Origin: CAJCIY01 sp036379355
GTDB lineage: Bacteria > Actinomycetota > Actinomycetes > Mycobacteriales > CAJCIY01
DNA: 29,765 nt
Direction of reading: 5' to 3'
Assembly: GCA_036379355.1 (NCBI GenBank)
Contig: DASVGV010000144.1
Coordinates: 1 to 29,765 of the forward strand
This document shows, piece by piece, positions 22,300 through 29,765 of the stretch. The number at the start of each line of letters is the position of its first letter. Position 1 is the first letter of the stretch. A program made the position numbers and the translations under genes. The notes below the pieces were generated by a model. That model was not told the DNA's origin. It worked only from the letters and a program-made list of their open reading frames with translations, and made no database searches.

Positions 22300-23748
22300 A
22301 TGCCCCTCGACGCGTCCGTCGTCACCGACTTCGTCCGATCGTTCGCGGGCACCGCGGTCGCGCCCGGAGACCCGCGGTTCGCGGAGGTCCGGGCGGCTGC
22401 CGTCTGGAACGGCGACATCGACCACGAGCCGGCGCTGATCGCCCGGCCGACGACCCACGACCAGGTGGCCGAGATCCTCGCGTTCGCCCGGGCGAACGGC
22501 GCGATGGTCACCGTGCGCGGGGGCGGTCACGGCTTCTCCGGGAAGCTCGTGGCCGCAGGCGCGGTGATGATCGACCTGTCGGAGTGGAACGGCGTCCGGG
22601 TCGACGCCGGGAGCCGCCGGGCGTACGTCGAATGCGGAGCGAGCCTCGCGATGCTCGACGCGGCCACGGCCGAGCATGGCCTGGCGGTGGTCGGCGGGAC
22701 CGTGAGCCACACGGGCGTCGCCGGACTGACCCTGGCGGGCGGCATGGGCTGGCTCACGCGGTCGCAAGGTCTGTCCTGCGACAACCTCGTAGGCGCGACG
22801 CTCGTCACCGCCGACGGCCGCGTGGTCACCGTCTCCGAGGACAGTGACCCCGAACTGATGTGGGGACTGCGCGGGGCCGGCGCCAACTTCGGCGTCGTCA
22901 CCGAGCTGGTCTTCCGGCTGCACGACGTCAACCCGATGGTGAACCTCGGGATGTTCTTCTGGCCGGCGGCCGAGGCCCGGGAGGCGCTGCGCTGGGCCCG
23001 GACCGGAGTGCCGGCGCTTCCCGACGGCATGGCCGCGCTCATGGCGGGTCTCTGCGCTCCGCCGGCACCGTTCGTGCCCGCCGAGCACCAGGGCACGGTC
23101 GGCTTTGCGGTGATGATCGCCAGCTGGGGCGATGCGGCTGCCCACGCAGCGGCGATCGAGCCGCTGCGGGCCCGGAACCCGCTGTTCGAGCTGGTCACGC
23201 CGATGCCGTACGTCGCGCTCCAGCAGATGCTCGACGAGTCCGCGCCGTGGGGCGTCCGCGCGTACGAGAAGGGGATCTACCTCGACGACCTGTCCGACGA
23301 GGTCATCGACATCCTGGTCGAGGGCCTGCCTCGCAAGAAGGCCCCGCTGTCCTTCCTGCCGATCTTCCGGCTGGACGGCGCGTTCAGCGACGTCGCGGAC
23401 GACGCCACCGCGTTCGGCGGCACCCGCCGCCCGCACTGGGCGCTCAGCACGGTGGCACTCGACTTCGACCCCGAGACGCTCGCGCAGGACCGGGAGTGGG
23501 TGCGTGGCATGTGGTCGGCGCTGCGGGCCCATGCCCACGACGACGGCACGTACGTCAACTTCAGCACGGACATCGACGACAAGCGGGTGATGGAGTCGTA
23601 CGGCGCCGAGAAGTACGCGCGGCTCGCGGCGTTGAAGGCGCAGTGGGACCCGCAGAACGTCTTCTGCAACAACGCAAACATCCGTCCGGGAACCATCACG
23701 ATCCCGGAGCCGCGGGCCGTCGCCGTGTCCGCCGCCGAACCCGTCTGA
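22300..23748 (+). CDS. FAD-linked oxidase, berberine-bridge-enzyme-like
   Basis: The product has 482 residues. The FAD-binding PCMH domain covers about residues 40-215, with VTVRGGGHGFSG and GGTVSHTGVAGLTLAGGMGWLTRSQG. His77 and Cys160 (in LSCDNLVGA) lie at the two positions that attach FAD covalently in bicovalent members. The C-terminal BBE segment is YVNFSTDIDD to WDPQNVFCNNANIRP, which covers the active site. Family members oxidise sugars, alkaloids, terpenoids or polyketides with O2. No signal peptide is visible. ATG 22300 is preceded by GAGGAG (22289-22294) at five bases, which excludes the GTG at 22294. The secreted hydrolase gene follows after 69 bases. Its substrate is unknown. Confidence 0.9.
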   Translation: MPLDASVVTDFVRSFAGTAVAPGDPRFAEVRAAAVWNGDIDHEPALIARPTTHDQVAEILAFARANGAMVTVRGGGHGFSGKLVAAGAVMIDLSEWNGVRVDAGSRRAYVECGASLAMLDAATAEHGLAVVGGTVSHTGVAGLTLAGGMGWLTRSQGLSCDNLVGATLVTADGRVVTVSEDSDPELMWGLRGAGANFGVVTELVFRLHDVNPMVNLGMFFWPAAEAREALRWARTGVPALPDGMAALMAGLCAPPAPFVPAEHQGTVGFAVMIASWGDAAAHAAAIEPLRARNPLFELVTPMPYVALQQMLDESAPWGVRAYEKGIYLDDLSDEVIDILVEGLPRKKAPLSFLPIFRLDGAFSDVADDATAFGGTRRPHWALSTVALDFDPETLAQDREWVRGMWSALRAHAHDDGTYVNFSTDIDDKRVMESYGAEKYARLAALKAQWDPQNVFCNNANIRPGTITIPEPRAVAVSAAEPV

Positions 23749-23775
23749 CGGGCGCTCGTCACCTCCTGTCCCGCA

Positions 23776-23800
23776 GATCGTTGAGTCGGCGTCAACGATC
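23776..23800. promoter_or_regulatory. Perfect palindrome upstream of the secreted hydrolase
   Basis: GATCGTTGA (23776-23784) and TCAACGATC (23792-23800) are perfect nine-base arms with a seven-base centre. It ends 17 bases before GTG 23818. No T-run follows, so a classical terminator is unlikely. The size fits a TetR- or GntR-type operator or a hairpin in the 5' leader. No matching regulator lies beside it. Confidence 0.6.
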
Positions 23801-23817
23801 CTCGGTCAGGAGTACCG

Positions 23818-25656
23818 GTGCACAGACGTCCTCTGCTTCTTGGTGTTGCGGCGGCGCTGGTCGTAGGGGGCGCCGGGAGCGCCTACGCGACCACGACCGC
23901 GACCGCTGCACCCATCACCGTCAGCAAGACGACGTTGCACTTCAAGGTCGACGTCGGCCCGGGTGGCACGACGACCTGTGATGTCGTCGGCGACCTCTAC
24001 CGCCCCTCGACGGCGACGCCGAGCCACCGCGTGCCGGTGATCCTCACGACCAACGGCTTCGGTGGGTCGAAGGACGACCAGGCGTACATCGGCGAGGCGG
24101 CGGCCCAGCAGGGCTACGCCACGCTGTCGTACTCCGGGCTGGGCTTCGGCGGCTCCGGCTGCACCATCGAGCTGGACAACCCGCAGTGGGACGGCGAGGC
24201 AGCGAGCCAGCTGGTCAGCTTCCTGGGCGGCGAGCGTGGCATCGGCTTCACCGACGCGGGCCACACCATCCCGGCGCCGGTGCCCAACTTCATCGAGCTG
24301 GACAACGCGGCGAAGCACGACCCGCGCGTCGGCATGGTCGGCGGCTCGTACGGCGGAGAGGTCCAGTTCGCCGCCGCCTCGGTGGACCCGCGGATCGACG
24401 CGATCGTCCCGATGATCACGTGGAACGACCTGTCCTACAGCCTGACCCCCAACGACACCGACCTCGTCCACGGCGTCACCTCCTCGACGCCCGGTGTCCC
24501 GAAGCTCGAGTGGTCGCTGCTGTTCAGCGGTCTCGGCGTCGCGGACGGCGTGCAGGGCGCGCAGTCCGACCCCAGCCGGCTGACGGGCGGCTGCCCCAAC
24601 TTCGACCCGAAGGTGTGCCCGGGCCTCGTCGAGGCGGCGGCTCTCGGCTATCCGACCGAGCCGACCACGACGTTCCTGCGGCAGGCCTCGGTCTCCACGT
24701 ACATGTCCAAGATCCACGTCCCGACGCTGCTGATCCAGGGCGAGGACGACACGCTGTTCAACCTCCAGGAGGCGACCGCCACCTACAACGCGCTGAAGGC
24801 GCAGGGCACGCCGGTCTCGATGCTCTGGCAGAGCTGGGGGCACTCCGACTCCACGCCGGCGCCGGGCGAGTTCTCCAGCGACCCGAACACCGTCTTCGAC
24901 ACGTACGAGGGCCAGCAGATTCTCAACTGGTTCAACCACTACCTGAAGGGGAGCGCGCCGCTCACGGTGCCGAAGTTCGCCTACTACCGCGACTACGTCC
25001 CCTACAGCGGCCACGGCCCCGACACGGCACAGTGGGCAACCGTCCCCGACGGCGTGGTGCCGGCCGCGAACACGCTGCTGTACATGACGAGTGGTGACCT
25101 CGAGGGCGGCGGCAAGCTGACCTTCAGCAAGCGGGCCGTGACCGCGGGCACGTCGGTCTTCACCGGCACGTCGCGCGTTCCCACCAGCTACTCCGAGACG
25201 TCGGCCGTCCAGAGCTCGCTGCCGGCCGGCGTCCCGCCCCAGCTCGACACCGCGGGGTCGTTCGTCGCGTACTCGACGGCCCAGCTGCCGCACCCGGTGA
25301 CGGTCGCGGGCATCCCGTCGGTGACGCTGCACCTGTCGTCCCCGACCGGCGCGTACACCCAGTTCGCCGGCCCCGCGGGCATGGTCGAGTTCTTCGCGAA
25401 GCTCTACGACGTCGACAGCCACGGCACCCCGCACCTGATCAACGCGCTGGTCGCGCCCGTCCGCGTCGGGGACATCACGCAGCCGGTGACCGTGCAGCTG
25501 CCGGGCATCGTGCACCGGTTCCCGACCGGCGACCGCATCCAGCTGGTGCTCTCGGCGAGCGACGCGGCTTACTCGGGCGGAACGCTGCCGACCCCGGTCC
25601 TGGTGCAGACGTCACCGGCCGCGCCCGGCGTGATCAGCCTGCCCGTCGTGCCGTAG
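23818..25656 (+). CDS. Secreted alpha/beta hydrolase of the S15/CocE type
   Basis: The product has 612 residues. A signal peptide is clear: MHRRPLLLGVAAALVVGGAG, with cleavage probably near residues 23-30. The alpha/beta hydrolase domain follows, with the nucleophile Ser177 in GGSYGG, the acid at Asp310 or Asp311 (GEDDTLFN) and His342 in WGHSD. The C-terminal third (about residues 420-610) is a jelly-roll beta domain typical of the X-Pro dipeptidyl-peptidase and CocE group. Family members cleave peptides after proline or hydrolyse esters and amides, so the substrate is open; being exported it acts on external material. GTG 23818 has AGGAG (23808-23812) at five bases. It lies 69 bases after the oxidase, with a palindrome in between. 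Confidence 0.88.
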   Translation: MHRRPLLLGVAAALVVGGAGSAYATTTATAAPITVSKTTLHFKVDVGPGGTTTCDVVGDLYRPSTATPSHRVPVILTTNGFGGSKDDQAYIGEAAAQQGYATLSYSGLGFGGSGCTIELDNPQWDGEAASQLVSFLGGERGIGFTDAGHTIPAPVPNFIELDNAAKHDPRVGMVGGSYGGEVQFAAASVDPRIDAIVPMITWNDLSYSLTPNDTDLVHGVTSSTPGVPKLEWSLLFSGLGVADGVQGAQSDPSRLTGGCPNFDPKVCPGLVEAAALGYPTEPTTTFLRQASVSTYMSKIHVPTLLIQGEDDTLFNLQEATATYNALKAQGTPVSMLWQSWGHSDSTPAPGEFSSDPNTVFDTYEGQQILNWFNHYLKGSAPLTVPKFAYYRDYVPYSGHGPDTAQWATVPDGVVPAANTLLYMTSGDLEGGGKLTFSKRAVTAGTSVFTGTSRVPTSYSETSAVQSSLPAGVPPQLDTAGSFVAYSTAQLPHPVTVAGIPSVTLHLSSPTGAYTQFAGPAGMVEFFAKLYDVDSHGTPHLINALVAPVRVGDITQPVTVQLPGIVHRFPTGDRIQLVLSASDAAYSGGTLPTPVLVQTSPAAPGVISLPVVP

Positions 25657-25680
25657 CAGGTCCGGGCACACAACGCGGGT

Positions 25681-26463
25681 CTAGGGACGACGAACACGCT
25701 CGAGGTAGGCCGTCGCGGCCGCCCGTGACTCTGGGTCGTGGAGCGCGGTGACCAGCGAGTCCGCATCGTTCCAGGCCCGTTCGGTCGCAACCATGCCGGC
25801 GGTCACGGCATTCGTGTGGCGCTTGGTCGCCGCGAGCGTCAGCGCGGACTTCCCGAGCAGCAGGCCGACCAGGTCCTCGACGGCGGCGTCGAGGTCGGCG
25901 GCGGGGACGACCCGGTTGAGGAAGCCGGCGGCCTGAGCCTCGGTGGCGGTGAACGGGCGGCACGTCATCACCAGCTCCTTGGTGAGGGCGGGTCCGATCT
26001 CCCGGACGAGCCGCGGGATCCCGCCCCAGGCGAGCGGGATGCCGAGGTCGACCTCCGGGATGGAGAAGTACGTGTCGCTCGCGGCCACCCGCAGGTCGCA
26101 GGCGGCCGCGAGGACGACGCCGCCGCCCACGCAGTGACCGTGCACGCGCGCCACCGTGACCGCCCGCATCGCCTCGACCGCGTCGGCCATCCGGCGACCG
26201 GCGTCGGCGGCGTCGCGGCGCACTCCTGCGGTCGGCGGATCTCCCTGCCCGGTGAAGGCTGCGAGGTCCGCGCCCGCACTGAACGCGCGGCCGCCCCCCG
26301 CGACGACGACGACCTTGACCTCGGGCCGGGAGTCGAAGAAGCGCGCTGCCTCGGCGAGCTCCTCGAGCGTCGTGGGGCTGAGCGGGTTGAGCTTGGCGGG
26401 CCGGTTCAGGGTGATGGCGCCGCGCGGGCCGGACGCGCTCACGTCGATCGTGGTGAAGTCCAT
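25681..26463 (-). CDS. Enoyl-CoA hydratase/isomerase (crotonase family)
   Basis: The product has 260 residues. GAITLNRPAKLNPLSP, GRAFSAGADLAAFTG and VHGHCVGGGVVLAAACDLRVA are the usual crotonase elements. Unlike the three crotonases further left, the second catalytic Glu is retained (Glu137, in SIPEVDLGIPLAWGGIPRLV), while the first is Val117. One-Glu crotonases include hydratases and isomerases with altered mechanism. ATG 26463 is preferred over the in-frame GTG at 26472 because GAGAG lies eight bases before the ATG. It is convergent with the hydrolase gene (24 bases apart) and divergent from the PLP enzyme (53 bases). It probably serves the same oxidation pathway as the FadE pair at the right end. 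Confidence 0.87.
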   Translation of the reverse strand: MDFTTIDVSASGPRGAITLNRPAKLNPLSPTTLEELAEAARFFDSRPEVKVVVVAGGGRAFSAGADLAAFTGQGDPPTAGVRRDAADAGRRMADAVEAMRAVTVARVHGHCVGGGVVLAAACDLRVAASDTYFSIPEVDLGIPLAWGGIPRLVREIGPALTKELVMTCRPFTATEAQAAGFLNRVVPAADLDAAVEDLVGLLLGKSALTLAATKRHTNAVTAGMVATERAWNDADSLVTALHDPESRAAATAYLERVRRP

Positions 26464-26516
26464 GGACGACACTCTCGCAGCAGACGCGGGAGCGGAACGC
26501 AGGAAGGACGGCGCGG

Positions 26517-27689
26517 ATGGTCACGGCTGGCTTCGAGGAGGGTGGCTTCTCGCCGGCTTCGCTGCGTCGCCGCGGCAGCGTGAAGTGGCGCCGGTACCCC
26601 GAGGACGTCCTGGCCCTCTGGGTCGCCGAGATGGACTTTCCCGCGCCGCCGCCGGTGCAGGCGGCTGTGGTCGACGCGGTGGCTCGCCAGGAGTACGGCT
26701 ATCCCGTCAGCGACCGGGAGAGCGACCTGCCCGCCGCGGTCGCCGCCTGGGAAGAGGAGCGGTACGGCTGGCGCGTCGATCCCGCGCGGGTGCACGTGCT
26801 GCCCGACGTGCTGAAGGGCGTCGAGCTCGCGGTGGAGCGGTACTCCCCGACCGACTCCGCGGTCATCCTGATCACGCCGGCGTACATGCCGTTCTTCGAC
26901 GTGCCGCGGGTGACGCGGCGCCCGTCGATCGAGGTGCCTACGCTCGTCGAGGACGGCGTGCGGCGCCTGGACATCGCCGGGATCGACGCGGCGTTCGCCC
27001 GCGGCGGCGGCACCGTGGTCCTCTGCCACCCGTACAACCCGGTCGGCCGGTCGTTCTCCGCCGACGAGCTGACATCGCTCTGCGAGGTCGTGGACCGGCA
27101 CGGCGGGCGGGTCGTGTCGGACGAGGTGCACGCACCGCTGACGTACGCGGGCGATCGGCACGTCCCGTACGCGAGCATCTCCCCGGTGGCAGCCGGCCAC
27201 ACGCTGACCCTCGTGTCGGCGTCCAAGGCATGGAACCTCCCTGGTCTCAAGTGCGCGCAGGCCATCGTCAGCAGCGACGTCGACGAGGAGCGCTGGCGGT
27301 CACTTCCGCCCCTCAAGACGCACGGGGCGTCGACCCTCGGCATCCGCGCGAACGTGGCCGCGTTCCGCGAGGGCGGGGCGTGGCTCGACGACGCGGTTGC
27401 GTTCCTGGACGGCAACCGGCGGCTGCTCGCCGACCTGCTCGCCGAGCACCTGCCGGGTGTGCGCTACACGGTGCCCGAGGCGACGTACCTGGCGTGGCTG
27501 GACTGCCGGGCGCTCGACCTGCCGGTGGAGGCATCCGAGTTCTTCCTGACGCGTGCCCGGGTGGCGACCAACCCTGGCCCGGCCTTCGGGACGGACGGTG
27601 CGGGCCACGTGCGGCTCAACTTCGCGACCTCCCGCGAGATCCTCGAGCGAGCGGTAGCGGCGATGGGCGCCGTCGTCAGTCGGCGGTGA
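26517..27689 (+). CDS. PLP-dependent aminotransferase-fold enzyme, MalY/PatB (C-S lyase) type
   Basis: The product has 390 residues. The N-terminus (RRGSVKWRRYPEDVLALWVAEMDFPAPPPV) is diagnostic of the MalY/PatB group, which contains cystathionine beta-lyases. The cofactor-binding features are CHPYNPVGRSFSADEL, SDEVHAPL and the Schiff-base Lys237 in SASKAWNLPGLKCA. The C-terminal NPGPAFGTDGAGHVRLNFATS carries the carboxylate-binding Arg. It probably cleaves C-S bonds of cysteine conjugates or cystathionine, or is a transaminase. ATG 26517 has GGAAGGA (26502-26508) at eight bases. It is the only amino-acid enzyme in the window and its link to the neighbouring beta-oxidation genes is unclear. 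Its last 14 bases overlap the convergent dehydrogenase gene. Confidence 0.88.
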   Translation: MVTAGFEEGGFSPASLRRRGSVKWRRYPEDVLALWVAEMDFPAPPPVQAAVVDAVARQEYGYPVSDRESDLPAAVAAWEEERYGWRVDPARVHVLPDVLKGVELAVERYSPTDSAVILITPAYMPFFDVPRVTRRPSIEVPTLVEDGVRRLDIAGIDAAFARGGGTVVLCHPYNPVGRSFSADELTSLCEVVDRHGGRVVSDEVHAPLTYAGDRHVPYASISPVAAGHTLTLVSASKAWNLPGLKCAQAIVSSDVDEERWRSLPPLKTHGASTLGIRANVAAFREGGAWLDDAVAFLDGNRRLLADLLAEHLPGVRYTVPEATYLAWLDCRALDLPVEASEFFLTRARVATNPGPAFGTDGAGHVRLNFATSREILERAVAAMGAVVSRR

Positions 27690-28806
27690 CCAGCCCGCCG
27701 CCGGCGCCGACGAGCTCGGTGAGCAGGTCGGTGTCCGCGAACGTCTTCGAGATTGCGGTCACCCGCTTGAGGTAGTGGCCGACGGGATACTCCATCGTCA
27801 TCGCGATGCCGCCGTGCAGCTGCACCGCCTCCTGACCCACGTGCCGCGCAGCCAGGTCGACCTGGAGCTTGGCCGCGCGCACCATGCGCCGCCGCTCCGC
27901 CACGTCGTCGCCGGCGAGGGCGAGCCGCGCGACCAGCGCGCCGGACCGGGCCTGCTCGAGCGAGACGTACATGTTCGACGCCCGGTGCTGGAGTGCCTGG
28001 AACACCGCGATCGGCGCGCCGAACTGCTCGCGGGTCTTCATGTAGTCGACGGTCATCCAGAGCATCCGGTCCATCGCACCGACGGCCTCGGCGCACAGGG
28101 CCGCCATCGCGTTGTCGATGACCGACTCGATGGCCGCGACGGCGTCGGGCGCCGCGTCGAGCGCCTCCGCCGCGACCCCGTCCAGCAGCAGGTCCGCGCC
28201 GCGCAGGCCGTCCTGCAGGGCGTACGGCGCGCGGCGCAGCCCGCTCGCGTCGCCGGCGACGAGGAACAGGCCGACGTCGCCGTCGGGCAGCTTCGCGGTC
28301 ACCACGATCTGGTCGGCGCTGTCACCGCCGAGAACGGCGATCTTCTCGCCGCTGACCGTCCAGCCGTCGCCGGACTTCTCGGCCTTCGCCGCGATGTCGG
28401 TGAGCGACCAGCGCGACGCGGGTTCGGTCGACGCGAACGCCAGCAGGATCGAGCCGTCCGCGACGCCCGGCAGTACCGCCTTCTTCTGCTCGGGCGAGCC
28501 GGCGGCCGCCACGAGTGGCCCGCCGAGCACCACGGTCGCGACGTACGGCTCGAGGACCAGCGCCCGACCGAACGCCTCCATCGTGACGGCCAGCTCGGTG
28601 GCGCCCATGCCGGCGCCGCCGTACTGCTCGTCGAACGGCAGCCCGAGGAGGCCGAGCTCGGCGTACTGCTGCCACATCTCGCGGCTCCAGCCGAGGTCGG
28701 ACTTCTCCAGCAGGTTCAGCCGGGCGACCGGGTCGTACCGCTTCTCGAGCAGGCCGTCCACGGTCTCGCCGAGCAGCCGCTGCTCGTCGGTGAGGTTCAG
28801 GTCCAT
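27676..28806 (-). CDS. Acyl-CoA dehydrogenase subunit lacking the catalytic Glu (second FadE pair)
   Basis: The product has 376 residues. The N-terminal helices (LTDEQRLLGETVDGLLEKRY, GLLGLPFDEQYGGAGMG) and the C-terminal MKTREQFGAPIAVFQALQHRASNMY with LHGGIAMTMEYPVGHYLKR are typical. No Glu is found at either catalytic position: the isovaleryl-type region reads DNAMAALCAEAVGAMDRM, and the C-terminal one reads VTAISKTFAD. The flavin loop is degenerate (AFASTEPASRWSL). This is the non-catalytic partner type, as in the pair at 14.5-16.9 kb. ATG 28806 has only a weak, distant Shine-Dalgarno. It starts 53 bases after the catalytic partner. Its end overlaps the PLP gene by 14 bases. Confidence 0.88.
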   Translation of the reverse strand: MDLNLTDEQRLLGETVDGLLEKRYDPVARLNLLEKSDLGWSREMWQQYAELGLLGLPFDEQYGGAGMGATELAVTMEAFGRALVLEPYVATVVLGGPLVAAAGSPEQKKAVLPGVADGSILLAFASTEPASRWSLTDIAAKAEKSGDGWTVSGEKIAVLGGDSADQIVVTAKLPDGDVGLFLVAGDASGLRRAPYALQDGLRGADLLLDGVAAEALDAAPDAVAAIESVIDNAMAALCAEAVGAMDRMLWMTVDYMKTREQFGAPIAVFQALQHRASNMYVSLEQARSGALVARLALAGDDVAERRRMVRAAKLQVDLAARHVGQEAVQLHGGIAMTMEYPVGHYLKRVTAISKTFADTDLLTELVGAGGGLVTAD

Positions 28807-28859
28807 GGCGGGTCAGCCTTTCCGGTGCTGGGATGGCAGTGCGCGGTCGGAACGCGCGG

Positions 28860-29765
28860 TCAGAACTTCAGGATCGCCTTGGCGATGATCGTGCGCTGCA
28901 CCTCGTTCGAGCCGGCGTAGATCGAGGCCTTCCGCCAGTTGAAGTACGTCGGCCACGCATCGATGGCGCCCTCGGGCACGGGCGAGAAGCCGGCCGGCCT
29001 CTCGTCGCTCTCCCGGTAGGCGGCCCCGGCCGGGCCGAGCACGTCCATGAGGATCTCGGTCGCGTCCTGCTGCAGCTCGGAACCGCGCAGCTTCAGCACC
29101 GACGACACGGGGTCGGGCTGGCCCTTCGGCATCGACGCCTCCCGAGCCAGGACTCGCAGCACGCTCATCTCCAGGGCCGTGGTCTCGACCTCGAGGCGCG
29201 TGAGCCGGGCCCGCAGCAGCGGCTCGTCGAGCCGGTCGCCGGCCAGCCGCTTGATCCGCAGGATCCGGTTCTTGATCATGCCGATGCCGGCGTTGGCGGT
29301 GCGCTCGTTGCCGAGCAGGAACTTCGCGTACGACCAGCCGCGGTTCTCCTCGCCGACCAGCTGGTCGGCCGGCACGCGCACGTTGTCGAAGAAGACCTCG
29401 TTGACCTCGTACCCGCCGTCGATCAGGTGGATCGGACGCACGGTGAGCCCGGGGGACTTCATGTCGATCAGTAGGAAGGAGATGCCGCGCTGCTTCTGCG
29501 CCTCCGGGTCGGTGCGCACCAGGCAGAAGATCCAGTCGCCGTACTGCGCGAGCGTGGTCCAGGTCTTCTGCCCGTTGACGATGTACTTGTCGCCGCGCCG
29601 CTCGGCGCGCGTCTTCAGCGAGGCGAGGTCCGAGCCGGTGTTGGGCTCGGTGAACACCGCGGTCGGCAGGATTTCGCCCGAGGCGATCTTCGGCAGCCAC
29701 TTGGTCTTCTGCTCCTCGGTGCCGCCGCCGAGAATGAGCTCGGCCGCGATCTCCGAACGCGTGCC
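28860..29765 (-). CDS. Acyl-CoA dehydrogenase, catalytic subunit of the second FadE pair (5' end outside window)
   Basis: The frame is open from the window edge, giving 301 residues of the C-terminal three quarters; the start is not in the window. It begins within the N-terminal domain (GGGTEEQKTKWLPKIASGEI) and goes on with the flavin loop VFTEPNTGSDLASLKTR and NGQKTWTTLAQYGDWIFCLVRTDP. The classical C-terminal base position reads IYAGSNEVQRTIIAKAILKF, with Ala in place of Glu. The Glu in LGNERTAN (codon at 29304-29306) fits the isovaleryl-type base and is probably catalytic. LRGSELQQDATEILMDVLG matches the FadE catalytic-subunit type. With the downstream gene it forms a FadE pair. Confidence 0.9.
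   Translation of the reverse strand, partial: GTRSEIAAELILGGGTEEQKTKWLPKIASGEILPTAVFTEPNTGSDLASLKTRAERRGDKYIVNGQKTWTTLAQYGDWIFCLVRTDPEAQKQRGISFLLIDMKSPGLTVRPIHLIDGGYEVNEVFFDNVRVPADQLVGEENRGWSYAKFLLGNERTANAGIGMIKNRILRIKRLAGDRLDEPLLRARLTRLEVETTALEMSVLRVLAREASMPKGQPDPVSSVLKLRGSELQQDATEILMDVLGPAGAAYRESDERPAGFSPVPEGAIDAWPTYFNWRKASIYAGSNEVQRTIIAKAILKF

Noticed and set aside
23776..23800. Rho-independent terminator after the oxidase
   Set aside because: The stem is AT-moderate and no T-run follows; the position close to the next start favours an operator or leader role, although termination is not excluded.
1..29765. Mobile element, integron, prophage, CRISPR, toxin-antitoxin or biosynthetic cluster
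   Set aside because: No transposase, integrase, regular repeat array, small toxin pair or PKS/NRPS/terpene synthase motif was seen. The genes are ordinary catabolic, transport and surface functions.

Overview
This window is very GC-rich DNA with dense genes, many GTG starts, one TTG start and four-base GTGA stop/start overlaps. With the FadE-type acyl-CoA dehydrogenases and an LPxTG-anchored surface protein, this points to a high-GC actinobacterium (Actinomycetota). The genus cannot be fixed from the sequence. I read 25 protein genes. The first (carboxymuconolactone decarboxylase-like, minus strand) and the last (acyl-CoA dehydrogenase, minus strand) run off the window. I saw no tRNA, rRNA, CRISPR array, insertion sequence or phage gene.

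Layout. (1) 1-5367: a carboxymuconolactone decarboxylase-like gene faces away from a plus-strand set: VOC protein, Baeyer-Villiger-type flavin monooxygenase, acyl-CoA synthetase, crotonase. (2) 5348-7958: minus-strand D-aminoacylase-type amidohydrolase and a possible hotdog-fold protein, divergent from a large AidB-like acyl-CoA dehydrogenase (8028-9779). (3) 9798-16912: seven minus-strand genes. In transcription order they are a FadE pair overlapping by four bases, two crotonases, an SDR, an ACAD10/11-like dehydrogenase and a second SDR. A hairpin plus a possible -10 box in the 112-base gap near 12.8 kb may split this run in two. (4) 16994-19656: a sortase-type surface protein with three IPT/TIG domains and a divergent four-helix membrane protein. 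(5) 19657-22061: an MFS drug-type exporter and MarR regulator operon with an imperfect palindrome over its likely -10. (6) 22300-25656: a berberine-bridge-type FAD oxidase and a secreted S15/CocE-type serine hydrolase with a perfect palindrome just upstream of its start. (7) 25681-29765: crotonase, MalY-type PLP enzyme, and a second FadE pair.

How the parts fit. Region 1-16.9 kb and region 7 read as catabolic islands. A ketone would be oxygenated by the Baeyer-Villiger enzyme, an acid activated to its CoA thioester, and the side chain or opened ring degraded by acyl-CoA dehydrogenases, crotonases and SDR dehydrogenases. No thiolase and no pathway-defining ring hydroxylase is present, so the substrate (alicyclic, terpenoid, steroid-like or other) is not determined. 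Both FadE pairs combine one subunit that keeps a candidate catalytic Glu with one that lacks it, as in the heteromeric dehydrogenases of mycobacterial sterol catabolism.

Regulatory reading. Several genes have no Shine-Dalgarno but a TANNNT-like -10 box ending 6 or 7 bases before the start codon, which fits leaderless transcription. A long inverted repeat at 16936-16999 contains a good promoter for the FadE operon and is the most structured non-coding element in the window. All functional calls come from motif reading, without database searches.
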